Assembly: GCF_008000895.1 (NCBI RefSeq)
Contig: NZ_CP042823.1
Location: forward strand, 4,920,501-4,984,500
Source of the DNA: Methylobacterium sp. WL1
Lineage (GTDB): Bacteria; Pseudomonadota; Alphaproteobacteria; Rhizobiales; Beijerinckiaceae
Reading direction: 5' to 3'
Length of the DNA: 64,000 bases
Positions 32,383 through 41,800 of this stretch are shown one piece after another. The number at the start of each line of letters is the position of its first letter. Positions within the stretch are counted from its first letter, which is position 1. The notes under the pieces were generated by a model. It had not been told where the DNA came from. It did no database searches and saw nothing but the letters and a program-made list of their open reading frames with translations. Both the position numbers and the translations under genes were made by a program.

Positions 32383-35300
32383 ATGTCTGCTGACATCAAG
32401 GAAGGCTATTGCACCCTGTGCCGATCGCGTTGCGGATCGCTCAACAGGATCGAGGGCGGACGGCTCGTTTCCGTCGCACCGAATCCCGCGCATCCGACCG
32501 GCGCAGCGCTCTGCGCCAAGGGACGGGCTGCACCGGAACTTCTTGGTAGCCCCCGCCGCTTGACGACGCCCCTTCGTCGCACCCGGGAGCGCGGCAGTGC
32601 GGATCCGGGCTGGGTCGAGATCGGCTGGGACGAGGCAATGACAGACATTGCCGCCCGTCTCGGGGATCTGCGTGCACGGCACGGCGCTGAGACAGTCGCC
32701 TTCGCGGTCACCACGCCGAGCGGCACGCCGATGGTCGACAGCTTCGAATGGGTGGAGCGGTTCGTCCGGGTTTTCGGCAGCCCCAATCTGATCTACGCCG
32801 TCGAGATCTGCGGCTGGCACAAGGATTTCGCCCACGCCCTGACCTTCGGCCGCGGGATCGGCACCCCCGATTACGAGACGGCCGATACCATCGTGCTGTG
32901 GGGCCACAACCCGACCCGCACGTGGCTCGCCCAAGCGACACGCATCGCGGACGCCCGCAGGCGCGGAGCGACCGTCGTGGTGGTCGATCCCAAGCGCGGC
33001 GGCTCCGGCGAGACGGCCGACCTCTGGCTACCGATCCGCCCGGGGGCGGACGGAGCCCTGGCGATGGGGGCGATCCGCCACCTCCTGCGGGAGGGAAGCT
33101 ACGACAGGGCCTTCGTCCACGACTGGACGGACGCGGCGTTCCTCGTCGATCGTGCCAATGAACGTCTTCTGAAGGCCGCCGAGTTGTGGCCCGGCGCCAG
33201 CGGCTTTGTCGTGCTCGACGAAGCGGGGCGGCCGCAGCCGCGCGACCCACGCGACCCGACTGCCGGTGCTGCCGCGCAACTCGACACACAGGTCCGCCTG
33301 ATGGACGCCGCGGGCAACAGGCGCACGTGTGCCAGTGTCCTGCGCCTGCTGACCGAAGAGGCCGACATTTACGATCCGGCCCATGTCGCCACGGTCACCC
33401 AACTCGATCCTGCGGCGATCGCGCGCTTCAACGCGCTCTTCGCGGGCGCGCCACGGCTCGCCTATCATTCCTGGACGGGGGTGGGTCAACACACCAACGC
33501 CACCACCACCGAGCGTGCGATCGCGACGCTCTACGCCCTTACGGGAGCCGTTGACCGCGACGGCGGCAACCTCTGGACGACCGCCCCTCCGACCCGATCG
33601 GTGAATGCCTACGATCTGCTGGCCCCGGCGCAGCGGGCAAAGGCCCTCGGCTTGGCCGAATTGCCCCTCGGGCCGCCGAGCCGGGGATGGATCACCGCTC
33701 GCGATTTCACCCGCGCCGTGCTCGAGAGCGAGCCCTACCGCGTGCGCGGCTTGATGAGCTTCGGCACGAACTTCGTGGTCTCGCAGGGGGATACGGGCCG
33801 CAACCAAGCCGCTCTGGAAGCGCTGGACTTCCACGTCCACGTCGACATGTTCCTGAATCCGACCGCCGCGAATGCCGACATCGTGCTGCCGGCGAGTCTG
33901 CCCTGGGAGCGCGAGGCGCTGAAGGTCGGGTTCGAGATCACGCAGGAAGCGGTGGAACTGGTGCAGCTGCGCCAAGCCATGGTGCCGCCCCTGGGCGGCA
34001 CCCGCTCCGACTACGCCATCGCCTTCGATCTCGCCTGTCGCCTCGGGCATGGCGAACAGTTCTTCGGCGGCTCGATCGAAGCCGGCTGGAATTACCAGCT
34101 CGCGCCCGTCGGGCTGACGGTAGACGACCTACGGGCATGCCCCGGGGGCATCCGCTTGCCTCAGCCGACGGCCCGGCGCAAATACGAAGCCCTCCGCCAG
34201 GACGGGTCGGTCGTCGGTTTTCCCACGGCGACGGGGCGGATCACGCTCTACTCCGAGGATCTGCTCGCGCATGGGCAGCCCCCTCTCGCCCACCATGTCG
34301 AGCCCGCAGGACTCGACGAGCCCGGCCTGCCGCTGGTGATGTCGACCGCCAAGACCGGTTGGTATGTGCACAGTGCCTACCGCCACATCGCCTCTCTGCG
34401 GAAGCGCGCGGCAGCGCCGACCGTCGAGGTGGCGCCCGACGACGCCCGCCTCCGCGGGATCGCCGAGGGCGATGCCGTCATCGTGCGGACCGCTCACGGC
34501 GAGGCCCACCTGCGGGCGCGCATCGACGCGACGCTGCCGAGCGGGACGGTGATCACGGAGTTTGGCTGGTGGGAGGATTGCCCGCCCCTGGGGCGTGAGG
34601 GCTCGCCGGTTGCCGGGTCGACGAGCGCGAACGTCAATGCCGCCCTGTCCGACGCGGCCCGAGATCCGGTAAGTGGTTCCGTGCCCCTGCGGGCGGTGGC
34701 TTGCGAGCTTGTCCGCGCCGTCGGGGCCAATCGCGGACGTTGGCAAGGCCGGCGCTCGTTCCGCGTCGCGTCGCTGCGGCGCGAGGGGGCGGACATCGCC
34801 GCGTTCACTCTCGCGCCTGCGGATGATGGTCCAGTTCCCGCCTACCTTCCCGGCCAATACGCCATCCTCCACGCCACAGTCCCGGGCCTCAGCCGCGCCT
34901 ATTCCCTGACGGGTGACGCCCTGACGCCGGAGACCTACGAGATCGGCGTCAAGCACCACGCCGCGCAGGAAGGCTGGCCGGCCGGACGAATGTCGAGCCT
35001 CGTCCACGGGCTGAAGTCCGGCGATCCGGTCGAGCTCGAAATGCCGGCAGGCACGTTCACTCCGCCGCTTGGGGGGGATCGCCCCATCGTCCTGCTCGCG
35101 GCCGGGATCGGCATCACCCCGTTCGTAGGCTACCTCGCCGCGCTTGCCGCGCGCCCGGACTCCGCGCCCGAGGTGCATCTGGTCGCGATCTCCCGCAACG
35201 GAGCGGAGGAGGCCTTCGGGGTCCGCCTCCGCGAGGCCGCGGCGGCCCTCCCACGCCTGCGGATCACCCGCGTGTTCACGCGCCCGCGCCCGGAGGATCG

Positions 35301-35757
35301 GATCGGGGTCGATTACGAGCGGGCCGGTCGGCCGGCCATGTCCGAGCTGGCCCTGCCGGATCCGGCGTGCCGCCCCCTCGTGTACCTGTGCGGGCCGGAT
35401 GCCTTCCTCCGCGACGGGAGGGCGGCCCTGACAAGACTCGGCGTCCCGCGCTTCGACGTGTTCAGCGAGAGCTTTGCGTCGGCCATGGCCGTGCCTTCTG
35501 ACCTTGCACCGCGAACCGTGCGCCTTGCCCGCAGCGGAACGGGCTTCACCTGGACGCCCTCCGCCGGAACCCTGCTCGACGCGGCCGACGCGGCGGGGCT
35601 CGGGCTGCCGAGCGGCTGTCGGGCGGGCCAGTGCGAAAGCTGCAGCGTGCCCGTCGCGTCCGGGTCGGTCGCCCACCTCGGCCCCTACGACGGCGAGCCC
35701 GACCATTGCCTGACCTGCCGCGCTGTGCCGGTCAGTGACCTCGTCCTCGACGCCTGA
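32383..35757 (+). CDS. Molybdopterin oxidoreductase fused to a ferredoxin-reductase/2Fe-2S module
   Basis: A 1124-residue fusion. Residues 1-60 hold a [4Fe-4S] site (C10, C13, C17, C44). Then comes a bis-MGD molybdopterin domain of the DMSO-reductase superfamily: VEICGWHKDFAHALTFGRGI (Cys a likely Mo ligand), LWGHNPTRTW, VVVDPKRGG, LPIRPGADGALAMG, and the dinucleotide-binding domain ending near SDAARDPVSG. From about residue 785 a phthalate-dioxygenase-reductase-type module follows: FAD/FMN part (YLPGQYAILHATVPGLSRAY), NAD part (LLAAGIGITPFVGYLAAL) and plant-type 2Fe-2S (CRAGQCESC ... CLTC). It could therefore link NAD(P)H directly to the Mo site without partner subunits. No Tat signal, so cytoplasmic. 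Substrate unknown; first in an operon with transporter and OCD genes. Confidence 0.88.
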   Translation: MSADIKEGYCTLCRSRCGSLNRIEGGRLVSVAPNPAHPTGAALCAKGRAAPELLGSPRRLTTPLRRTRERGSADPGWVEIGWDEAMTDIAARLGDLRARHGAETVAFAVTTPSGTPMVDSFEWVERFVRVFGSPNLIYAVEICGWHKDFAHALTFGRGIGTPDYETADTIVLWGHNPTRTWLAQATRIADARRRGATVVVVDPKRGGSGETADLWLPIRPGADGALAMGAIRHLLREGSYDRAFVHDWTDAAFLVDRANERLLKAAELWPGASGFVVLDEAGRPQPRDPRDPTAGAAAQLDTQVRLMDAAGNRRTCASVLRLLTEEADIYDPAHVATVTQLDPAAIARFNALFAGAPRLAYHSWTGVGQHTNATTTERAIATLYALTGAVDRDGGNLWTTAPPTRSVNAYDLLAPAQRAKALGLAELPLGPPSRGWITARDFTRAVLESEPYRVRGLMSFGTNFVVSQGDTGRNQAALEALDFHVHVDMFLNPTAANADIVLPASLPWEREALKVGFEITQEAVELVQLRQAMVPPLGGTRSDYAIAFDLACRLGHGEQFFGGSIEAGWNYQLAPVGLTVDDLRACPGGIRLPQPTARRKYEALRQDGSVVGFPTATGRITLYSEDLLAHGQPPLAHHVEPAGLDEPGLPLVMSTAKTGWYVHSAYRHIASLRKRAAAPTVEVAPDDARLRGIAEGDAVIVRTAHGEAHLRARIDATLPSGTVITEFGWWEDCPPLGREGSPVAGSTSANVNAALSDAARDPVSGSVPLRAVACELVRAVGANRGRWQGRRSFRVASLRREGADIAAFTLAPADDGPVPAYLPGQYAILHATVPGLSRAYSLTGDALTPETYEIGVKHHAAQEGWPAGRMSSLVHGLKSGDPVELEMPAGTFTPPLGGDRPIVLLAAGIGITPFVGYLAALAARPDSAPEVHLVAISRNGAEEAFGVRLREAAAALPRLRITRVFTRPRPEDRIGVDYERAGRPAMSELALPDPACRPLVYLCGPDAFLRDGRAALTRLGVPRFDVFSESFASAMAVPSDLAPRTVRLARSGTGFTWTPSAGTLLDAADAAGLGLPSGCRAGQCESCSVPVASGSVAHLGPYDGEPDHCLTCRAVPVSDLVLDA

Positions 35758-35773
35758 AAGGAAGACACGACCG

Positions 35774-37234
35774 ATGAGCGATACGGCTACCTTGACGCCC
35801 ATCGCCCCGCCCAGCCCGGATCTAGCCCGGGAGGGTCGTCTCGTGCGCGTCTCGCAGGCGATCGTGGCCTTCGCCGAGCGTTGGTTCCCCGACAGCTACG
35901 TCTTCGTTCTCATTGCAGCTTGCATCGTCGCCCTGGGAGTATTCGCCCACGGGAGCGAACCGCTTGCGATCAGCAAGGCGTTCGGCGACGGCTTCTGGAG
36001 CCTGATCCCCTTCACCATGCAGATGGCGCTGGTGGCGGTCGGCGGCTACGTCGTTGCCGTCTCGCCCCCCGTGGCCGGGTTGATGCGCAGGGCCGCCGCC
36101 CTGCCGCGCACCGGGCGCGGGGCCGTGGTGTTCGTTGGCATCACCAGCATCTTGCTGTCTCTGCTCAATTGGGGCGTCAGCCTGATTTTCTCCGGCCTGC
36201 TGGTGCGCGAAATCGCCCGCCGGCAGGATCTGCGCCTCGATTACCGGGCCGCCGGCGCGGCGGGCTATCTCGGCCTCGGCTTCGGCTTCACCCTCGGCAT
36301 CAGCTCGGGGCCGGCACAGCTGCAAGCCAATGCCGCCAGCATTCCGGCCTCGCTCCTGCCGATCACGGGCGTGATCGGCTTCGAGCAGACCATCCTGACG
36401 TGGCAGAACCTCGTCGTCGTCGCCTTCGGCACGCTGCTCTCGGCCGCGATCTGCTACCTGACCACCCCCTCTGATGCGAATGCCCGAACGGCCGCAGATC
36501 TTGGGATCGACCTCGTCGACGCCCAGCCCAAGGTGATCCGCGCGAGTCGTCCGGGCGAATGGCTGGAGCACAGCCCGCTTCTGACGATCCTCGTCCTCGT
36601 CCTCGCATCCGGGTGGCTCTACGATGCCTTCAAGGCGGGCAACCCGCTGATCACGATGTCGGGCCTCAACAGCTACAATTTCGTGTTCCTGCTGCTCGGC
36701 GCCCTGCTGCACTGGCGGCCGCGGGGCTTCATCGCGTCCTTCGCCAAGGCGATGCCGAGCGTCTCCGGCGTGCTGCTCCAGTTCCCCTTCTACGGCGGCA
36801 TCGCCTACATGCTGACCAAGGTGAAGGCGGCGGACGGCTCGACCCTGTCGGACGCCATCGCCCACGGGTTCGTCAGCCTCGCCCACGGATCAGGGGCCTT
36901 CTCGGTCCTCGTCGGGATCTACTCGGCGGTGCTCGGCTTCTTCATCCCCTCGGCCGGCGGCAAGTGGGTGATTGAGGCTCCCTACGTGATGAAGGCGGCC
37001 AATGAGGTCGGCGCCCATCTCGGCTGGACGGTGATGGTCTACAACATCGCCGAGACGCTGCCGAACTTCATCAATCCGTTCTGGATGCTCCCGCTGCTCG
37101 GCGTGCTCGGGCTGAAATCCCGCGATCTTATCGGCTACACGGCGGTGCAGTTCATGATCCACCTGCCGATCATGCTGGTGCTGGCGGCGGTCCTGATGAC
37201 GACCTTCACCTATCATCCCCCGATCGTGCCGTGA
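35774..37234 (+). CDS. AtoE-like short-chain carboxylate transporter
   Basis: A 486-residue polytopic membrane protein of the short-chain fatty acid transporter family: RVSQAIVAFAERWFPDSYVF at the N-terminus, LLNWGVSLIFSGLLVREIAR, GYLGLGFGFTLGISSGPAQL, and FFIPSAGGKWVIEAPYVMKA then NIAETLPNFINPFWMLPLLG near the C-terminus, all family hallmarks. About twelve helices. AtoE imports acetoacetate or butyrate-type acids; here it is 16 bases after the molybdoenzyme stop and likely imports the substrate of that pathway. ATG 35774 is used (AAGGAAG upstream). Confidence 0.9.
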   Translation: MSDTATLTPIAPPSPDLAREGRLVRVSQAIVAFAERWFPDSYVFVLIAACIVALGVFAHGSEPLAISKAFGDGFWSLIPFTMQMALVAVGGYVVAVSPPVAGLMRRAAALPRTGRGAVVFVGITSILLSLLNWGVSLIFSGLLVREIARRQDLRLDYRAAGAAGYLGLGFGFTLGISSGPAQLQANAASIPASLLPITGVIGFEQTILTWQNLVVVAFGTLLSAAICYLTTPSDANARTAADLGIDLVDAQPKVIRASRPGEWLEHSPLLTILVLVLASGWLYDAFKAGNPLITMSGLNSYNFVFLLLGALLHWRPRGFIASFAKAMPSVSGVLLQFPFYGGIAYMLTKVKAADGSTLSDAIAHGFVSLAHGSGAFSVLVGIYSAVLGFFIPSAGGKWVIEAPYVMKAANEVGAHLGWTVMVYNIAETLPNFINPFWMLPLLGVLGLKSRDLIGYTAVQFMIHLPIMLVLAAVLMTTFTYHPPIVP

Positions 37235-37283
37235 CGGCCGCGCCCGGCGCCGCCGCGCTCGGACTGCGCTCAAAGGTGATCCC

Positions 37284-38219
37284 TTGATTCCGTTCTTCGA
37301 TCACGATGCGGTTCATGCCGCCCTTGACCATCCGCGCTTGATCGAAGCTCTGCGCGGCGCCTTCGCCGCCGCCGATATCGAGGCCCCCGTCCGGACGGCC
37401 CACGAGGTCGGCGCAGCGGAGGCGCCCGGTCGCCTCCTGGCCATGCCGGCCTGGCGCCGGGGTGACCTGGTCGGCGTCAAGCTGGTGAACGTGTTCCCCC
37501 GCAATGCCGAGCGCGGCCTCGGCGCCGTCCACGCGGTGTACGTCCTGTTCGATGGAAAGACGGGAGCGCCCCGCGCGATGATCGACGGCGAGGCGCTGAC
37601 GAACCGCCGCACCGCCGCCGCCTCGGCGCTCGCCTCGACGTACCTCTCTCGTCCGGACAGCGCGGTGCTCGCCCTTGTCGGGACCGGTCACCTCTCGCCA
37701 GCGCTCGCCCACGCGCACGTCGCCATCCGGCCGATCCGGCGCGTGCTGGTCTGGGGTCGTTCGGCAGCGAAGGCCGAGGCCCTGGCGGCGCGGCTGCGGG
37801 AGGAGGGGCTTCCCGCCGAGCCGGCGGCCGATCTTCCGGCGGCGGTCTCGGCCGCCGACATCGTCAGCTGCGCCACGACCTCGACGCAGCCGCTGGTGCT
37901 TGGCCGTCACGTCCACCCCGGTACCCATGTCGACCTCGTGGGCGCCTTTACGCCCGCGATGCGCGAGAGCGACGACGCGCTGATTCGCGTCGCCCGTGTC
38001 TATGTCGACACCTATGCCGGGGCCCTGCGCGAGGCCGGCGACCTGACGCAGCCGATCGCGGACGGCACGTGGTCGGAGGACCGGCTCGCGGGCGACCTGC
38101 ACGACCTATGCAGCGGGGCGAAGGCTGGCCGCAGGGACGCCGAAGAGATCACCGTGTTCAAGTCCGTCGGCGCGTCCCTGGAAGATCTCGTCGCTGCCTC
38201 GCTCGTCGTCGAAGGGTAA
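37284..38219 (+). CDS. Ornithine cyclodeaminase / mu-crystallin family protein
   Basis: A 311-residue NAD(P)-dependent enzyme of the OCD/mu-crystallin family; start TTG 37284 with AAGGTGAT upstream. Landmarks: GVKLVNVFPRN (substrate region), GLGAVHAVYVLFDGKTGAPR, DGEALTNRRTAAASALASTY (the conserved 'lT..RTaA.sa'), LVGTGHLSPALAHAHV (Rossmann), HVDLVGAFTPAMRE and ADGTWSEDRL. Members include ornithine cyclodeaminase, alanine dehydrogenase and ketimine reductases such as pyrroline-2-carboxylate reductase. Third gene of the operon; a reductase making L-proline or another amino acid would suit the nearby putA, but this is inference. Confidence 0.87.
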   Translation: MIPFFDHDAVHAALDHPRLIEALRGAFAAADIEAPVRTAHEVGAAEAPGRLLAMPAWRRGDLVGVKLVNVFPRNAERGLGAVHAVYVLFDGKTGAPRAMIDGEALTNRRTAAASALASTYLSRPDSAVLALVGTGHLSPALAHAHVAIRPIRRVLVWGRSAAKAEALAARLREEGLPAEPAADLPAAVSAADIVSCATTSTQPLVLGRHVHPGTHVDLVGAFTPAMRESDDALIRVARVYVDTYAGALREAGDLTQPIADGTWSEDRLAGDLHDLCSGAKAGRRDAEEITVFKSVGASLEDLVAASLVVEG

Positions 38220-38222
38220 GGT

Positions 38223-38684
38223 TCACACGGGCAGCGGGCTGTCCGTCTTGACCTCCTCCATCACCGCGTAGGTGCGTGTCTCCTTCACGCCGGGCAGATC
38301 GACCATGACCTGCCCCAGAAAGCGGCGGTAGGCGGCCATGTCCTTCACCCGGGCCTTGAGCAGGTAGTCGAAGCCTCCGGCCACCATGTGGCATTCCAAG
38401 ATCTCGGGCACGCGGCGGACCTCCGCTGAGAAGCGGTCGAACACCGTGCCGGTAGTCTTGTCGAGCAACACTTCGATGAACACCAGCAATCCCAGATCGA
38501 GCATCGCCGGATCGAGGCGAGCACCGTAGCCAGTGATGTATCCCTCGCGGGTCAGCCGCTTCAGACGTTCGGCCGTGGCGGTGGGCGAGAGCCTCAGCCG
38601 CTCGGCGAGGTCGACGGTTGATATGCGCCCGTCCTGCTGCAGGATGCGCAGGATAGCAGCATCAGTCGAATCCGTGCTTTTCAC
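38223..38684 (-). CDS. Lrp/AsnC-family regulator, probable PutR
   Basis: A 153-residue feast/famine regulator: N-terminal HTH (DAAILRILQQDGRISTVDLA, LSPTATAERLKRLTREGYIT) and C-terminal RAM ligand domain (LLVFIEVLLDKTTGTVFDRF, ECHMVAGGFDYLLKARVKDM, LPGVKETRTYAVMEEVK). It faces putA across a 130-base gap, the arrangement of the proline-responsive activator PutR in alphaproteobacteria. It converges tightly (3 bases) with the OCD gene. Confidence 0.9.
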   Translation of the reverse strand: MKSTDSTDAAILRILQQDGRISTVDLAERLRLSPTATAERLKRLTREGYITGYGARLDPAMLDLGLLVFIEVLLDKTTGTVFDRFSAEVRRVPEILECHMVAGGFDYLLKARVKDMAAYRRFLGQVMVDLPGVKETRTYAVMEEVKTDSPLPV

Positions 38685-38814
38685 TACCAGCTAGCTATTC
38701 CATTGAGAAATCCGCCGACTTTCGGCGTGATTGTTGGATGTTATCACCGCCCTAGCGCCCCTACAACATCCCAAGAGGCGGGCCAAGGGCCGGCGGAGGG
38801 AGACGGGTTCTGCC

Positions 38815-41800
38815 ATGTCGATCGTGTCTTCAGCCCGGCGCGTTGCACACGTTCACGCGTCGTTTGCGGACTTCCAGGACGACCTACCTGCACTGTCGCT
38901 GCTGCGCATGGCGATCGTTGCGGCTCACCGGCGCCCTGAGGCGGAGTGCCTGGCGCCGCTCCTCGATCTCGCGGAGCTTCCTTCAGAGGCGGCGGCCCGT
39001 GTCGCCGCGACGGCACGCGGCCTCGTCGCGGGCCTGCGGCGGACCACACCGCGGGGCGGCGTCGAAGGCCTGATTCACGAGTACGACCTGTCGAGCCAGG
39101 AGGGCGTGGCCTTGATGTGCCTTGCCGAGGCCTTGCTGCGCATCCCGGACGCCGCAACCCGCGACGCGCTGATCCGCGATAAGATCGCCTCCGGTGATTG
39201 GCGAGCCCATCTCGGCCACAGTCCCTCGCCGTTCGTCAACGCGGCCACCTGGGGCCTTCTGGTGACCGGCAAGCTAACCGCGACGACGAACGAAGGCGGA
39301 TTGTCCTCGGCCCTGACGCGCCTGATCGGGCGGGGTGGGGAGCCGTTGATCCGGCGAGGCGTGGACCTTGCCATGCGGCTGATGGGCGAGCAGTTCGTGA
39401 TGGGTGAGACCATCGCCGATGCGCTGCGCCGGGCGCGCCGCCGTGAGGCGAAGGGCTTCACCTATTCCTACGATATGCTCGGCGAGGCCGCGGTCACGGC
39501 CGAGGATGCCGGCCGCTACCAAGCCTCTTACGAGGAGGCGATCCATGCCATCGGGCAGGCGTCCGCCGGTCGGGGCATCACCGGGGGGCCGGGCATCTCG
39601 ATCAAGCTCTCGGCGCTGCACCCGCGCTACACCCGGATGAAGCGCGCCCGCGTGCTCGATGAGCTGATCCCCCAGGTGAAGGCGCTGGCCCTGCTAGCCA
39701 GGGGGTACGACATCGGCTTGAACATCGACGCCGAGGAAGCCGATCGGCTCGACCTGTCCCTCGACATCTTCGAGGCGCTCGCCACCGATCCGGAGCTCGG
39801 GGCATGGAACGGACTTGGGTTCGTCATCCAGGCCTACGGGCGGCGTTGCCCCTTCGTCATCGACTGGCTTGTCGATCTCGCCCGCCGGAGCGACCGCCGC
39901 CTGATGGTACGGCTGGTGAAGGGCGCCTACTGGGACAGCGAGATCAAACGGGCGCAGGTCGAGGGGCTTTCCGACTTCCCGGTCTTCACCCGCAAGGCCC
40001 ACACCGACGTGTCCTACCTCGCCTGCGCTCGGAAGCTGCTGGCCGCGCCGGACGCGGTGTTTCCGCAATTCGCCACGCACAACGCGCAGACCCTGGCCAG
40101 CATTGTGGAGATGGCCGGCCCGGATTTCCGGCCCGGCGACTACGAGTTCCAGTGCCTGCACGGGATGGGCGAAGCGCTCTACGAGGCCGTGGTCAGCACC
40201 GGCGTCATCGGCCGCCCGTGCCGGATCTACGCCCCTGTGGGCACCAACAAGACCCTGCTCGCCTATCTCGTCCGGCGACTCTTGGAGAACGGCGCGAACT
40301 CCTCCTTCGTCAACCGCATCGCCGACGCGTCCGTATCAATCGACGACCTCATCGCCGATCCAGTCTCCACAGTGCGGGCGATGCGCGAGCCGGGGGCGGC
40401 ACACGAGCGGATCGCGGCCCCGCGCGACCTGTTCGGCGCTGGGCGGCGAAACTCGGCCGGCCTAGATCTGAACGACGAGGCCGTGCTCGCCCAGCTCGCC
40501 ACCGACCTAGCTAAGGGAGCCACCAGGGCCTGGACCGCCGTTCCATCCGGACGCTCCGCTGCGGAGGCCTGCGAACCGGTCCTCAACCCTGCCGATTGCG
40601 GCGACGTGGTGGGCCATGCGCGCGCCGCGGAGCCCGCCGACATCGCCCAGGCCCTGGCGACCGCATCGGCGGCTGTGCCGAATTGGGTCGCGACGCCACC
40701 AGCCCTCCGGGCCGAGCTGCTCCGCGCCGCCGCGGACGCTTTCGAGATGCGGATGCCGGTTCTGCTTAGCCTGATCGTGCGGGAGGCGGGCAAGTCCCTG
40801 TCGAATGCCGTCGCCGAGGTGCGGGAAGCGGTGGACTTCCTGCGCTACTATGCCGGCGAGGCCGAACGGGTCTGCAGCCCCGACCACGGACGGTCCCTTG
40901 GCCCGGTCGTCTGCATCTCGCCCTGGAATTTCCCCCTCGCGATCTTCACCGGGCAGGTGGCGGCCGCCCTCGCGGCTGGCAACACCGTGCTCGCCAAGCC
41001 GGCGGAGGAGACCCCGCTCGTCGCGGCTGAGGCCGTGCGGCTTTTGAGCGAAGCCGGGATCCCCGTGGATGTGCTGCATCTCCTCCCCGGTGCGGGCGAC
41101 GTCGGCGCCGCGCTCGTCGGCGATGCGCGGGTTCAAGGCGTGATGTTCACCGGCTCGACCGCCGTCGCCCGTCTGATCCAGCGGACCCTCGCGGATCGCC
41201 TGACCACGGACGGACGCCCGGTGCCGTTCATCGCCGAGACCGGGGGGCAGAACGCGATGATCGTGGATACCTCCGCACTGCCCGAGCAGGTTGTGACGGA
41301 CGTCCTCGCCTCCGCTTTTGATTCGGCCGGTCAACGCTGCTCGGCCCTGCGCATCCTGTGTCTCCAGGAGGAGATCGCCGAAAAGACGCTGGCCGTGCTG
41401 CACGGCGCCCTGTGCGAGTTGGAAGTGGGCGACCCCCGGCGCCTGTCCGTCGATATCGGTCCGGTGATTACCTCCGGGGCGGCCGAAGGCATCACCCGCC
41501 ACATCGAGACGATGCGGATGCGCGGCCATAAGATTACGCAATTGGGCAAGACCCCGGCCACGGATGCGGGCACCGTTGTCCCTCCCACGGTGATCGAGAT
41601 TGCCAAAATATCGGATGTGGAGGCCGAAGTGTTCGGCCCAGTGCTCCACGTGCTGCGCTATCGGCGGGATGATCTCGACGCGCTCATCGACGCCATTAAT
41701 GCCACCGGCTACGGGCTGACCTTCGGCCTGCACACCCGAATTGAGGAGACGGTTACGCGCGTTCTTGACCGGATCGAGGCGGGCAACATCTATGTGAATC

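Noticed and set aside
34129..35802. 557-codon open frame on the minus strand inside the molybdoenzyme gene
   Set aside because: It is antisense to a protein with clear domains; the Arg/Ala/Gly-rich, motif-free translation is typical of GC-rich shadow frames.
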